From positions 1-33,988 of IMG/VR virus record IMGVR_UViG_3300025853_000325: a stretch of DNA of 33,988 bases; one strand, 5' to 3'. Origin of the DNA: a virus. Of the stretch, positions 17,740 to 27,891 are shown piece by piece. A program made the position numbers and the translations under genes. The notes below the pieces were generated by a model. It saw only the letters and a program-made list of their open reading frames with translations, searched no databases and was not told where the DNA came from. Within the stretch, counting starts at the first letter, position 1; each line of letters starts with the position of its first letter.

Positions 17740-20700
17740 ATGGCAAATAATAACAGAATAAAAATTGCGGGATACGCAAAAAGAATATTCTTCAATGATA
17801 ACATTGAGTATAGGAACTTCAGTCCTGATTTAGTAGGATTCCAACTTACTAGTGAGGGGGGTACTACATTATTTACCAATGGTAACTTTTCGATATCTGT
17901 TAATTTAGATCCAAAACCAAATGTCTTATTTACTCAGGGTACTAAATCTAAATTTTTTACTTTAGATGATATTAGTACATCTGGTGACACACAATCAACT
18001 ATTCAAAGTAATGTTAAGGCTAAACTTAATATAGACATTACAAATCCTTTGAGTTATATATGGTATGGTTCTTCTAGCGAGATGATTAGAGCATCTTTAT
18101 TAGATATACAGGAGAATTGGCCAGCCGCAATATACGTAGATAATAAAGTTGGTAGTGTTACAGGTAATAATATTACTGATTATGTTTATGATATCTCTAG
18201 TGACGAATCAACATTTAAAGTTAATAGTAATTTCTTTAATAATCCATATGCTATAAAATATACTGAAGATTCTAAGTATGTTGCGACAAATAGTGAAGAA
18301 AATCCTTTAAGGAATTTTACTTTAAAATATGGGTCATATGTTATAGAACACAATGGAATAGTAAAAAATATTAAAAGTATAACACCAGCTACACAAAAAA
18401 CTAATTCGGAGTTAACTTTGGTTGTAGACGGTAATCCATTTCCTGAACTTACAGGTATCTATATACCACAATATAGCTTTTTAAGTAACAATGTAGATGC
18501 CTCTATCCCTTATTTTATAAAACCTAATGAGTCTGAAATTGAGAAGTTCTTTAGTGGGTTAGATGATTTTCAGAGAACAATATTAAATAGAAATATTACT
18601 CCAATATACAGAGCAGAGATTATTAGTAGTAATTATACTGATGATGGTGTATTATTAACTAGTAAAAAAGTATACGATTTCCCTTTAATGGATGATGGGT
18701 ATAACCTTAATTTCTTCGACACCTTTTATATTGCTTACCTTACTAAATTGACGAAATTGGGTGAGGGGTTAGATCAAACAAATACTGATATAATATTTAG
18801 AAAATATACTACTGAAGCAATAAATAGTTTTGATACCTTACCAAAGGCAGACGGTGAAGATTTAACTTTAAATGGTGAAAAGGCGACTAAATTGGTTAGG
18901 ATATATGGTGTTGAATTTGATTACGTTAAAAAATATATTAATGGTATTAAGTTTGCACATGTTGTAACATATAATAAAAGAAATAATTTACCTGACGTTT
19001 TAGTGAAGGATCTAGCATTTATGTTAGGGTTAGAGCCGATTAATTTTATTAGTGACACATCATTTTCTAAACTATACTTACCGAGTAATGGTGGCGGACA
19101 ATTTAGTGGAACATCAACAAATCTTACACAAGAACAAATTGATGTTGAGTTATATAGAAGATTGATACTTAATATTGCTTGGTTATGGAAAAGTAAGGGT
19201 AGTAGGAAAGCGGTTGAGTTTTTATTTAGATTTATTGGTGCGCCTGAGTCATTAGTTAATTTTAATGAATATATTGTAGTTGTAGATAAACCATTAGACA
19301 TCGAAGAAATAAAAAGGTTGTTATACATTTATACTGGTGAAGTTGATTTGTCTAATATACCTTATGATGATGATGGGTTCCCATTACCACCAGTTAATGG
19401 TGACTTAGTAATTAGTAACTTTATTGATCCCGAAACTGGAGAAGTTGTAGAGAATGGTATTACAGATATGTATTTCCAAAAAGCGGGTGGTTGGTATAGA
19501 GAAACTTATGGTAGTAATGTATTAACAGTATTAAATGGTAATAATCCACATGTTGGGCCTTATGATGGAGGAAGTGAATATTTACAATATTTTAGTAGAT
19601 GTTATATACCTAATTTCGATAATGAACCTACCGTAGTTATAACTGCAGACACTATAAGACAAAATTATTTTGTAAATTATAATTATGGTATTTTTAATGG
19701 TATTCCTACAGGAACGACATTCTATACTACACAATTAACATACAATAGTAATACAAATAATTACCAACCTATAGATAATTGTTTGAATGTTAATTACTCT
19801 ATTATTGAAACTCCGTTACAAAATGATGGAAAGACGACATTACAACAAGCATTTGCAGAGGCGGAAGCAGAATATAATGCATTTTTAGAGTTAATACAAA
19901 AAGATAGTTATTTAGTTTATTCTCCAGAATGGCAGATTATTAAAAATAATTATGAATTATCATTAAAAAATTGTTTAAATGAAATCTCTACTGAAGATTG
20001 TGATACTAATAAAACTTTGGAGATTTGTTTAAGTGAGGTAGAGGAAGAGACTGTTGAGTATAGTTGTGAGAATTTAACCTTACAAGAGTGTTTACCTTTT
20101 TATTATTATACTAATGAAGATGGTAATAAAGTTAGTTTTGATGAATTCCCTCAGTGTTGTAGAAGTTTAGACGCAAACTATGTTTCTTATGTTAATGAAT
20201 TTGGGAGATTAACAGAATATTGTTCCGCATCCGCACCTTGTGTTGGTAAACCCATTAAGTCTTTAGATAACGGTATTATAGTTTGGGAATTTACAAATAA
20301 TACGTTACCTAATAACGTATTCCAATTGTGGAATGGACAATGTGTACAGGTAAATGACCCTCAACCCAACGAACAAGATTTTTTTGATAGTCTTAGAAGT
20401 TCTGGTAGATATCCTGAAATACAAGATGTTAATAGTTATGCGGATTATGTTGAATATATAAATCAGACACAAAATATAACATCTTTATTTCGAGAAATAT
20501 TTATTTTTTTAGATGGTGATCAGTGTTCGGGTGGTATATCTACAACAGTAATAAGTAGTCCTGAATGTTGTGCATATTATGGATATGATTTTCAATTAGT
20601 TAATGATGGTAAAAATGAATATATTGTTTGTATAGAAGGTAATAAGTTAACTAAACCAGAATTAGTATCTACAGATATTTCATTAGATGGGTATACTTTT

Positions 20701-21930
20701 CCAGAAATAGATACACAAGTTAACGATTCATATTATGATTTACAAAATCCAATTGGGGCAGTTTATAATTATTACTCTACTGAGATTTTTACAGATTGTT
20801 TTGAAGAGTCGGTTATAATTAAAGAAATTGTTAATAGTGACAATGGTAATAACATTGTAATACAACCAAACGCAATATTAGATGATCCTGACTTAATGAA
20901 TCCTTCTAATTGGCAGGTACAGGCAATTGATGAATATGGTAGAGTAAGTTTTGAACCTATTATATATGATAATAATTTTGTTTTAGATTGGTATAGTGAT
21001 CAACAACTAAGTGATCTTTATCAAGAAGTCGCAGAATTCTATGGTTATTCATTTGGTTATTTTACGGTGGACCCTAATAGTAATACTTTAATCCCATTCA
21101 CAGGTGACAATCCATATTCTACAAATCCTAACGTAGTGTTTAGTGCGGCAGTTGATCCAGATAGACTATCTTGTGATGTTATAAATAATGTTTCAGTTGT
21201 ATTTGGGAGTGAGAACTGGCAAGGATTTAAATTGCCAGAATTAGAAGATTGTAGTTGTACAATAGATTTCTCTTTTGATTATATGTTAAAATATGAGGCT
21301 AATAATCTAATACAATGTGCGGACAACATATCTTGTAATCCTGCAATTATACATGACAACACAATTAGTAATATTAATTGTTTGAATTTTGTTGCATTTA
21401 CAAATAGTGTAGATGAATCACAAACATTACAAGGTAATTTTAACGATAGACAAGATGTAACAGAAGAATATATTATTTGGCAAAACACTAATGTATTAGA
21501 ACCAAATATAGAATGTTGTAATGCATTGGGTGGTAACGTTGTATCAGTTACACAATGGGCATCCGTAAACCAAAATTGGGTTTCACAAATAAACACAACT
21601 TATGGAGAATTATTTAATAACCCTACACAAGATTTATTGGCGTCATTAAACTTTAATACGGCAGAAATATTACAATTCATTGAAAAATATAAAACTATTA
21701 AGGCGAATGTGGAGAATGAAATATCAGGATGTTTTAATTTAACTCTATTATTCCCAACTTGTGACATACAATATAATAATTATATAACAACACAAAGTGT
21801 ATGTAATTTAGAAGTACCATTAGAGTGTGGTATATGGTCTAAATTATTGACAGATTATAAGACATTAGAAAGTGCGATAATGAATGTTATTGGACAATAT
21901 AATTCATTATGTAGAGAAATAAATAAATGA
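17740..21930 (+). CDS. Giant (1396 aa) Cys-containing tail/baseplate protein
   Basis: This is a very large virion-type protein. It opens with NRIKIAGYAKRIFFNDNIEYRNFSPDLVGFQL (split around residue 20), a beta-rich N-terminal domain. At about 466-506 it has YRRLILNIAWLWKSKGSRKA followed by VEFLFRFIGAP. This resembles the KGTR...L...L.G motif of P2 gpI-type tail proteins, which bind the baseplate rim; the similarity is short and weak. The C-terminal half carries several double-cysteine modules: QCC at 806-807 with C828, ECC at 943-944 with C964, and ECC at 1259-1260. It overlaps the next gene by an ATGA junction. I infer a baseplate/tail-tip role. No enzyme motif was seen. Confidence 0.72.
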   Translation: MANNNRIKIAGYAKRIFFNDNIEYRNFSPDLVGFQLTSEGGTTLFTNGNFSISVNLDPKPNVLFTQGTKSKFFTLDDISTSGDTQSTIQSNVKAKLNIDITNPLSYIWYGSSSEMIRASLLDIQENWPAAIYVDNKVGSVTGNNITDYVYDISSDESTFKVNSNFFNNPYAIKYTEDSKYVATNSEENPLRNFTLKYGSYVIEHNGIVKNIKSITPATQKTNSELTLVVDGNPFPELTGIYIPQYSFLSNNVDASIPYFIKPNESEIEKFFSGLDDFQRTILNRNITPIYRAEIISSNYTDDGVLLTSKKVYDFPLMDDGYNLNFFDTFYIAYLTKLTKLGEGLDQTNTDIIFRKYTTEAINSFDTLPKADGEDLTLNGEKATKLVRIYGVEFDYVKKYINGIKFAHVVTYNKRNNLPDVLVKDLAFMLGLEPINFISDTSFSKLYLPSNGGGQFSGTSTNLTQEQIDVELYRRLILNIAWLWKSKGSRKAVEFLFRFIGAPESLVNFNEYIVVVDKPLDIEEIKRLLYIYTGEVDLSNIPYDDDGFPLPPVNGDLVISNFIDPETGEVVENGITDMYFQKAGGWYRETYGSNVLTVLNGNNPHVGPYDGGSEYLQYFSRCYIPNFDNEPTVVITADTIRQNYFVNYNYGIFNGIPTGTTFYTTQLTYNSNTNNYQPIDNCLNVNYSIIETPLQNDGKTTLQQAFAEAEAEYNAFLELIQKDSYLVYSPEWQIIKNNYELSLKNCLNEISTEDCDTNKTLEICLSEVEEETVEYSCENLTLQECLPFYYYTNEDGNKVSFDEFPQCCRSLDANYVSYVNEFGRLTEYCSASAPCVGKPIKSLDNGIIVWEFTNNTLPNNVFQLWNGQCVQVNDPQPNEQDFFDSLRSSGRYPEIQDVNSYADYVEYINQTQNITSLFREIFIFLDGDQCSGGISTTVISSPECCAYYGYDFQLVNDGKNEYIVCIEGNKLTKPELVSTDISLDGYTFPEIDTQVNDSYYDLQNPIGAVYNYYSTEIFTDCFEESVIIKEIVNSDNGNNIVIQPNAILDDPDLMNPSNWQVQAIDEYGRVSFEPIIYDNNFVLDWYSDQQLSDLYQEVAEFYGYSFGYFTVDPNSNTLIPFTGDNPYSTNPNVVFSAAVDPDRLSCDVINNVSVVFGSENWQGFKLPELEDCSCTIDFSFDYMLKYEANNLIQCADNISCNPAIIHDNTISNINCLNFVAFTNSVDESQTLQGNFNDRQDVTEEYIIWQNTNVLEPNIECCNALGGNVVSVTQWASVNQNWVSQINTTYGELFNNPTQDLLASLNFNTAEILQFIEKYKTIKANVENEISGCFNLTLLFPTCDIQYNNYITTQSVCNLEVPLECGIWSKLLTDYKTLESAIMNVIGQYNSLCREINK

Positions 21931-24900
21931 TGAGAAAAAATAAAACAGATATATCATTAGAAAAAGTTAATAATGTAAAATTATTTAACCGATTATCTGC
22001 GCAAATGGAGTCGGAATTGGATAAGTTAAGAGTTGAGGCGGGTGACTTATCTAAGGAGATTAATGCAATTGAAGAAACTATTAGTCAAAAGAACTCTGAT
22101 AATGTCATTATAGAAAAAGCACTAACCAACGTTGATAACCCATTAGATTGTACTGTTTATGAAAATAAACTAACTGAATTAAGAACATTTAATTACGCAA
22201 CATATTGTAACAATTTAGTTTATGGTGGGATTAATTTAAACGATGGTACTAAACAATCACAATATAACGATTGTATAAAAACTAAAACATTACAAAATCA
22301 AAAAGATGAAGTAATTTACTCACAATTATTAGAAGATTGTAGAAGTAAAAATAGAATAGAAACAGAATTAAAAAATGCAAAGTTTGAAAATAACACTGAA
22401 TTAGTTAATGAATTAGAGACACAATTATATGAGGTTAATCAAGATATTAATAGATTAACTACTGATTATAATAATACAGTTAGTTTTGATGAGTCGGTAC
22501 AAACATCTCAGTTAGAAAATAACGACACACAAAATACGATTAATAGAACTGCGGAGTTATTAAATGTGACAACTAAATCTATTACAGACGATTCTGGTAA
22601 TTTAACATTAACTGATTCACAAAAAATTACTTTAAATATAATTTATACTAAAAATAAATCACAGATAAGTAAATTATTTACAACACAAGAAGAAAAAAAT
22701 GCATTGTTTACTGAAAACCAATTTAAACAAAATAAAATAATTACAGATACTAAAGGAGAACAAAACTTATTAAAAATTGGTAACACTATCGCAAATTGGG
22801 TTATCGGTATCTTAGGTTTATACTCTATGTTAAAGGGTTATTTAGACCCTGAAACGGCAGGAGTTGTTATGGCAGCATTAAATGTAGGTGGTATTAAAGA
22901 TGATAATCCACCGCCACCACCACTAACTTTCGGTTGTGCTAGGAGTTTAGGTACATACGACTATGATTACGCAAATGGATTTAAATATTTAATAACTTCA
23001 CCTACGAATCCATCATTAACAACTGACCCATCATTAAGTATGGACCCTAGTTATTATACGTCTAGTTGGCAATTAGTGTCAAATAACCTTTACCAAAGAG
23101 GACCGTGTTTTGGGACTAGAAGTGAGATTGACGATCCTAATTCAGAAAATGGTTTAGGTGGGGATACAGATGATTTAAGTGTAGGGAATTTTGAACGACT
23201 ACCATCGGGGCCAGGAGGGTTAGGATTACCACCCGTTCCAGAACAACCACCTTGTTGGCCACCACCCTGCATTCCAGTAGATGTTGGTGATAGTACAGAC
23301 GATAAAAGATGTGAATTCAATAATCCGTCTTTATTTACTCAGTCACCCACAGGTGCATTATTATATAATGGAAAGGACATACCTTCAGAATGTTGTAACT
23401 CAAACACATTACCATTAATAGGACAATATAACTTTGTAGATGGAGAATGTATATTTACGAGTAATACTGTAGGTGGGGGTGATCCTGAAGTTATTGACAC
23501 TTGTTGTGATTTAGTTTCCTTACAATTATTACAAGATTCATTAGAAGAACTACAACAAGAGATACCTATTATTGAACAAAAAACTCAAGAATGTTATGAT
23601 AATTGGTATAACACATTGGTAGAAGATTATGAAGTTTATGAAGAAGAAAACAATAGTTATTTTGATTCATACTTAGATGACTTAAAAGTTAATTTTAAAT
23701 TATTTGTTAATAATACAAATGTTGATACACAGACAAATATAGATACAGGTTTAACTTATCTACCATATACACAAAGTGTGAACCCAATATGGGAGTGGGA
23801 TCCTACAAATGGATACACTGGAGTTATTTTAGAAGGAACAGAACAAGAGATTGCGGTAATTGAGGATGGTATATTTAACCACCTATCACAATTAAATGTA
23901 CCATATAATGGTGAGATGTTTGAACCAGCGTGGCAAACATTTAAGTTTACGATACCTGAGTGTGTATGTGACGATTTAAGAAGATTATACCCTAACAAAG
24001 AATTTTTCTTCTCTATAGAATTAGAGAATTATGAATGTTCATTATGTTTGTTAGTAGATAATATACAAGTAAATGTTTCTGATTGTCAAACAAATAGAAT
24101 ACTATCCATAAATGATTGTATGGTACCACAATTAAGTTGTGTCATAGATAATAAAAAATCTTGGGTTTATTACGATGATGGTGTGGTTAAACAAACAATT
24201 TACCCTAATGGGGATTGTAATACTGGTTCTACATCTAATTATGAAATAGTTAAATTAGGTGCACAACAAGAAAGACTATGGTTAGATTTAGAATATAGAT
24301 ATACTGATTATGATATTAACCATTCTGATTTAATATTAAATGTTAAAAATGCAACTTTCAGTATTGACCCTGCGAAGGCAATAGAATGTGATGTATTTAA
24401 TTATTGGAAAAATATCGATTGTGATAATTGTCCTACTAAATGTTTGGAGGATTCTAAAACTTTTGAAGATCAAGACGACTTCTTATTTCAAGATTGTAAT
24501 ACATACTTATTCGAAGATCAGTCTACAGAACATTCTGTAGTGTTTAGTGGTGAAGTATTAAGTAGTGGATACACATTATCATTTAACGATATAGTTACAA
24601 CTGGGTTAACATTTAGTTGTTCGACATATACTGATTCATTGACACAAAGTGTATTAAGTTTGAAGAATAAATTTTATGCATTGACTTCTGATTATATTGA
24701 GTCTTTAGATGCGACTTATTACCAACTATTGGAAAAAGGTGAATCATTAGATAATTTCTATATACAAGAAAACAATTGTGGTACTGATACTATAGTTATA
24801 AATGATAATAGTAGTTTAAATAATTTATTCGGTATCATTACTGAAAACTATGATGGTACAATTTCATTATTTGAAACTTATCTATATACAGGTTCTACAC

Positions 24901-26285
24901 CATATAGTGGTGGGGTACTATCTGAGGTGTTATCAGGAACGGGAGTAACTGCACAAACATTTAACCAAAAATTAAGTATTGATCAAGAATGTTGTGAATC
25001 ACTAAATGATTTATTAAATGGTGAAGGTGCAACTGGATTAGGTTTAGGTAAAAATTATCAATGGGATAGTAGTAATTGTTTTTGTACTTGGAAACCATTA
25101 GATGATTGTGATAAATGTAAGGGTGATTGTGAATATTGTGGACAGAAGAAAGAATGTGTTGATGGATTTGCAACGGGAGATACTTACAGTGTTTGTATTA
25201 ACCCATTAGACTATTTAGATATACAACCATCAGAAATTAATATTAAGGCGGTATTCGATCAATTAGTACAAACTAATTTAATTGATGTTAAGAGTAGACA
25301 AACAATTACTGATTATCCATTATTAAGGTTGTTCTATGAATTATACCTAAACGCAAGTAATTGTGGTAAAGACTTATCTGGTAAATATACATACGACACT
25401 ATGTTTGAGTTTATGGATAAGATTGGTGACTATTGGTTAGACTTATTAGAACAAGTTGTACCTGCAACTACTATATGGGAGGGGTGTGATAATTCTGGTA
25501 AGATATATAGAAATACTATTTTTGATAACAATAAGTTTAACTATAAGAGATATAGTTTGAATTTTATAGATGTTGAAGTTGATTGTCCATTATCTGCACA
25601 AACAGACTTTAGTATTGGTTCTGAAACTAAACATTCATTAGTAGAACAAAAACCTATATATCCATCAAGTCCTGAGATAACAAAACTTAAGACTAACATA
25701 TTAAATAAAGAGTTGGAGATTGCCCTACTTAAGAAACAAATTTCTGTAGAACAAAGTAAGTTATGTGCAATAAGACTACAAGATTTAGATACACCGAATT
25801 TACAAGATTTAATAGACGCACAACAAAGTCAAATTGATTTACTTAATAGTGAATTAGATAATTTAAATCAAGAGTTAATAAATTTAAATACACAATTAGA
25901 TGAATTAGAAAATGAATATCTACAACAACAACAAAATTATTATATGAACTTTATGAGTTGTAGTGGTATAACTCAAAACCTAATAAATGCACAAAATAAT
26001 TTATCTGGATTTACACAAGGTACTACTGCATATGAAACACAAAGAAACTTTATTGCGGGACTTAGAGATAAGTATACTAAATGTGTTAGAAAGGCGAATA
26101 CATTAGTAAGTGATTATAATACAGTGTTTATAACACAAATATATGACAGTAATGAATATGAGGGTAACGTAGAGATATTTGGTGATCCTGATTTTGATCC
26201 GCCAGAGTTTACAAAAACACTACCACCAACTCAGATATCTGGGTTCTATTATAACCAAGAATTAATACATAATTGTGAGAATTAA
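21927..26285 (+). CDS. Giant (1452 aa) coiled-coil, Cys-rich tail protein with hydrophobic segment
   Basis: The start overlaps the upstream stop (ATGA); a second ATG follows at 21930. Residues about 15-60 and 110-180 are coiled coil (for example LEKVNNVKLFNRLSAQMESE). Residues about 285-322 are hydrophobic (NWVIGILGLYSMLKGYL then AGVVMAALNVGG), and PPPPPL follows near 328. Cys modules appear at 489-508 (ECC...GEC), 526-527 (TCC) and 1022-1053 (ECC...CFC), with a zinc-finger-like CDKCKGDCEYCGQKKEC just after the last. A second long coiled coil runs near 1250-1335. The combination resembles an elongated tail or pilot-like protein that may meet the membrane, but no family was recognised. It shares its Cys modules with the gene upstream. 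Confidence 0.72.
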   Translation: MMRKNKTDISLEKVNNVKLFNRLSAQMESELDKLRVEAGDLSKEINAIEETISQKNSDNVIIEKALTNVDNPLDCTVYENKLTELRTFNYATYCNNLVYGGINLNDGTKQSQYNDCIKTKTLQNQKDEVIYSQLLEDCRSKNRIETELKNAKFENNTELVNELETQLYEVNQDINRLTTDYNNTVSFDESVQTSQLENNDTQNTINRTAELLNVTTKSITDDSGNLTLTDSQKITLNIIYTKNKSQISKLFTTQEEKNALFTENQFKQNKIITDTKGEQNLLKIGNTIANWVIGILGLYSMLKGYLDPETAGVVMAALNVGGIKDDNPPPPPLTFGCARSLGTYDYDYANGFKYLITSPTNPSLTTDPSLSMDPSYYTSSWQLVSNNLYQRGPCFGTRSEIDDPNSENGLGGDTDDLSVGNFERLPSGPGGLGLPPVPEQPPCWPPPCIPVDVGDSTDDKRCEFNNPSLFTQSPTGALLYNGKDIPSECCNSNTLPLIGQYNFVDGECIFTSNTVGGGDPEVIDTCCDLVSLQLLQDSLEELQQEIPIIEQKTQECYDNWYNTLVEDYEVYEEENNSYFDSYLDDLKVNFKLFVNNTNVDTQTNIDTGLTYLPYTQSVNPIWEWDPTNGYTGVILEGTEQEIAVIEDGIFNHLSQLNVPYNGEMFEPAWQTFKFTIPECVCDDLRRLYPNKEFFFSIELENYECSLCLLVDNIQVNVSDCQTNRILSINDCMVPQLSCVIDNKKSWVYYDDGVVKQTIYPNGDCNTGSTSNYEIVKLGAQQERLWLDLEYRYTDYDINHSDLILNVKNATFSIDPAKAIECDVFNYWKNIDCDNCPTKCLEDSKTFEDQDDFLFQDCNTYLFEDQSTEHSVVFSGEVLSSGYTLSFNDIVTTGLTFSCSTYTDSLTQSVLSLKNKFYALTSDYIESLDATYYQLLEKGESLDNFYIQENNCGTDTIVINDNSSLNNLFGIITENYDGTISLFETYLYTGSTPYSGGVLSEVLSGTGVTAQTFNQKLSIDQECCESLNDLLNGEGATGLGLGKNYQWDSSNCFCTWKPLDDCDKCKGDCEYCGQKKECVDGFATGDTYSVCINPLDYLDIQPSEINIKAVFDQLVQTNLIDVKSRQTITDYPLLRLFYELYLNASNCGKDLSGKYTYDTMFEFMDKIGDYWLDLLEQVVPATTIWEGCDNSGKIYRNTIFDNNKFNYKRYSLNFIDVEVDCPLSAQTDFSIGSETKHSLVEQKPIYPSSPEITKLKTNILNKELEIALLKKQISVEQSKLCAIRLQDLDTPNLQDLIDAQQSQIDLLNSELDNLNQELINLNTQLDELENEYLQQQQNYYMNFMSCSGITQNLINAQNNLSGFTQGTTAYETQRNFIAGLRDKYTKCVRKANTLVSDYNTVFITQIYDSNEYEGNVEIFGDPDFDPPEFTKTLPPTQISGFYYNQELIHNCEN

Positions 26286-26296
26286 ATAATATGAAA

Positions 26297-26304
26297 TATT
26301 TATA
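26297..26304 (+). promoter_or_regulatory. TATTTATA motif before the fibre block
   Basis: An exact TATTTATA lies in the 35-base gap after the 1452-aa gene, 16 bases before the ATG at 26321 that opens the host-recognition block. It is the third exact copy found in an intergenic gap. Promoter function is inferred from recurrence only. Confidence 0.4.
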
Positions 26305-26320
26305 ATAAAAAAGAAATAAG

Positions 26321-27889
26321 ATGCCAAAACAAAGACTAACCGACAGACAACTAATTAGTGGTGTAACACTAACAGATTTACTACATTTTGTGGTAACTGG
26401 TGATACATCACAAAGTCCTGCAGGGTCATCTTATAAGGGTAGTGTTGAACAACTATTTAATGGATTTAGTTCCTATACTTGTAGTACACCACTTTTATTA
26501 GATACGGTTAATGCGTGTACTTCCGCAATAACGATCAATGGTAATGTAATTATTAATGGTTCTGCAACAACGATAAACACAGAAGTAATTCAATCAAAAG
26601 ATAATAACATTGTATTAAATTATAGTGGAACACATTTAACTGCGATAGGTGGTGGAATCACATTGGAAGACGGGCAAAGTAATGGTGTAGATTCTAGAAT
26701 TTATACAGATTCGAATGGTACTTGGTTGTTCGATCCTAATTTAAGTGCGTCCACAGGCACTATAAATGATTTTACTGCGAATACCATTTCAGTTACAACT
26801 ATTGGTAATTCTGGTGATTGTGTGAATGATTTATATGTATCAAACATACATTCTTGTTCTCCATTAAACATTAATCCGTTGGATGAAGGTAATATTTATT
26901 TCGGTTCAACAAGTGGTGTTACAATAGATTTGACTAAAAATAGGTTAGGTATTGGGACAAATACACCATCTGAGAAACTTGAAGTTGATGGTAATACAAT
27001 AATTAATGGTACACTTACATTACCAGCTGGTACAACGACAGATCCTTCTTTAATATTAACTGATGGTGGCACATTATTAACATCACCACAGATAGGTGCT
27101 TTTGAATTTTTAGGTACGTCACTTTATTTTACAGATTTTACTGGTGTTAGACGTAATATATTATTAGCACAGTCAGGATTTACGGCAGCAACAGTTAATG
27201 AGTTACAGGACACTGAGGTTAGCACCGTAAGTAGTGGGGAAACGTGGTATTATGATGGTGGTCTTTGGAGAAATACAAATATAATTTCTATAGATAATAA
27301 TAACGTTAAAGCCACAGTAGATGGTGACTTAGATGTTAGTGGTAATACAATAATTAATGGATCATTAAACATTGGGACAATATTAAGCGGCACACCAACA
27401 ATTAACTTAGGTTTAGATTCTAGTGGTAATGTTGTTACTGGTATATCAAGTACTGATTTCTATGTTACAGGTGGTACACTTAATAACAACTCTATTGAAA
27501 TTAACAGAAACGACTCTTCTAACATTTTTACAATTAGTGGTACTAGTGGTATTAATATAAATGAACCAGCAACAGGTATTTTCACTATAGAATCAACAGG
27601 TGGTGGAGGTGGTACAACACAAACCACTGGATTAACAATATCATTTACGTCTAAAGAAGTATATAATACTCCTACATCTCCCGGTACAGGTAATATTTCT
27701 GATGATTTAACTGGTTCACAATTAGGAATAGTTCAAAAAATATATCATAACTCAGGGTCAGTACCAACAGTTCCTGCAGGATGGGTGCTTTTAGGTGATG
27801 GTATATATTTTACCAGTCAATTAAACATAATCTACGCAGAGTGGGTTACAGGCACTCGTGTAGAATACTGGATAGTACAAGAACAATAA
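26321..27889 (+). CDS. Tail fibre protein, 522 aa
   Basis: The N-terminus, [20 protein letters not shown] (6-25), then [12 protein letters not shown], is a pattern I associate with tail fibres of Bacteroidota phages, probably the attachment end. The shaft is Gly/Thr/Asn-rich with repeated turns ([32 protein letters not shown]). It includes [18 protein letters not shown] near 208-225, a common segment of trimeric fibre shafts. The C-terminal 90 residues ([20 protein letters not shown], ending VEYWIVQEQ) look like a compact tip domain that could contact the receptor. The following adhesin gene starts three bases after its stop. No separate chaperone domain was seen. Confidence 0.82.
   Translation: MPKQRLTDRQLISGVTLTDLLHFVVTGDTSQSPAGSSYKGSVEQLFNGFSSYTCSTPLLLDTVNACTSAITINGNVIINGSATTINTEVIQSKDNNIVLNYSGTHLTAIGGGITLEDGQSNGVDSRIYTDSNGTWLFDPNLSASTGTINDFTANTISVTTIGNSGDCVNDLYVSNIHSCSPLNINPLDEGNIYFGSTSGVTIDLTKNRLGIGTNTPSEKLEVDGNTIINGTLTLPAGTTTDPSLILTDGGTLLTSPQIGAFEFLGTSLYFTDFTGVRRNILLAQSGFTAATVNELQDTEVSTVSSGETWYYDGGLWRNTNIISIDNNNVKATVDGDLDVSGNTIINGSLNIGTILSGTPTINLGLDSSGNVVTGISSTDFYVTGGTLNNNSIEINRNDSSNIFTISGTSGININEPATGIFTIESTGGGGGTTQTTGLTISFTSKEVYNTPTSPGTGNISDDLTGSQLGIVQKIYHNSGSVPTVPAGWVLLGDGIYFTSQLNIIYAEWVTGTRVEYWIVQEQ
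26990..27360 (+). repeat. 20-base direct repeat inside the fibre gene
   Basis: GGTAATACAATAATTAATGG occurs at 26990-27009 and again at 27341-27360, in the same reading frame (GNTIING). The repeat reflects duplicated shaft segments of the fibre and could support slippage or recombination. Confidence 0.8.
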
Positions 27890-27891
27890 TT

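Noticed and set aside
27841-27891. GTG start at 27841 for the repeat adhesin.
   Set aside because: It would overlap the fibre gene by 49 bases; the ATG at 27892 follows the fibre stop directly and has the TTATG context used by neighbours.
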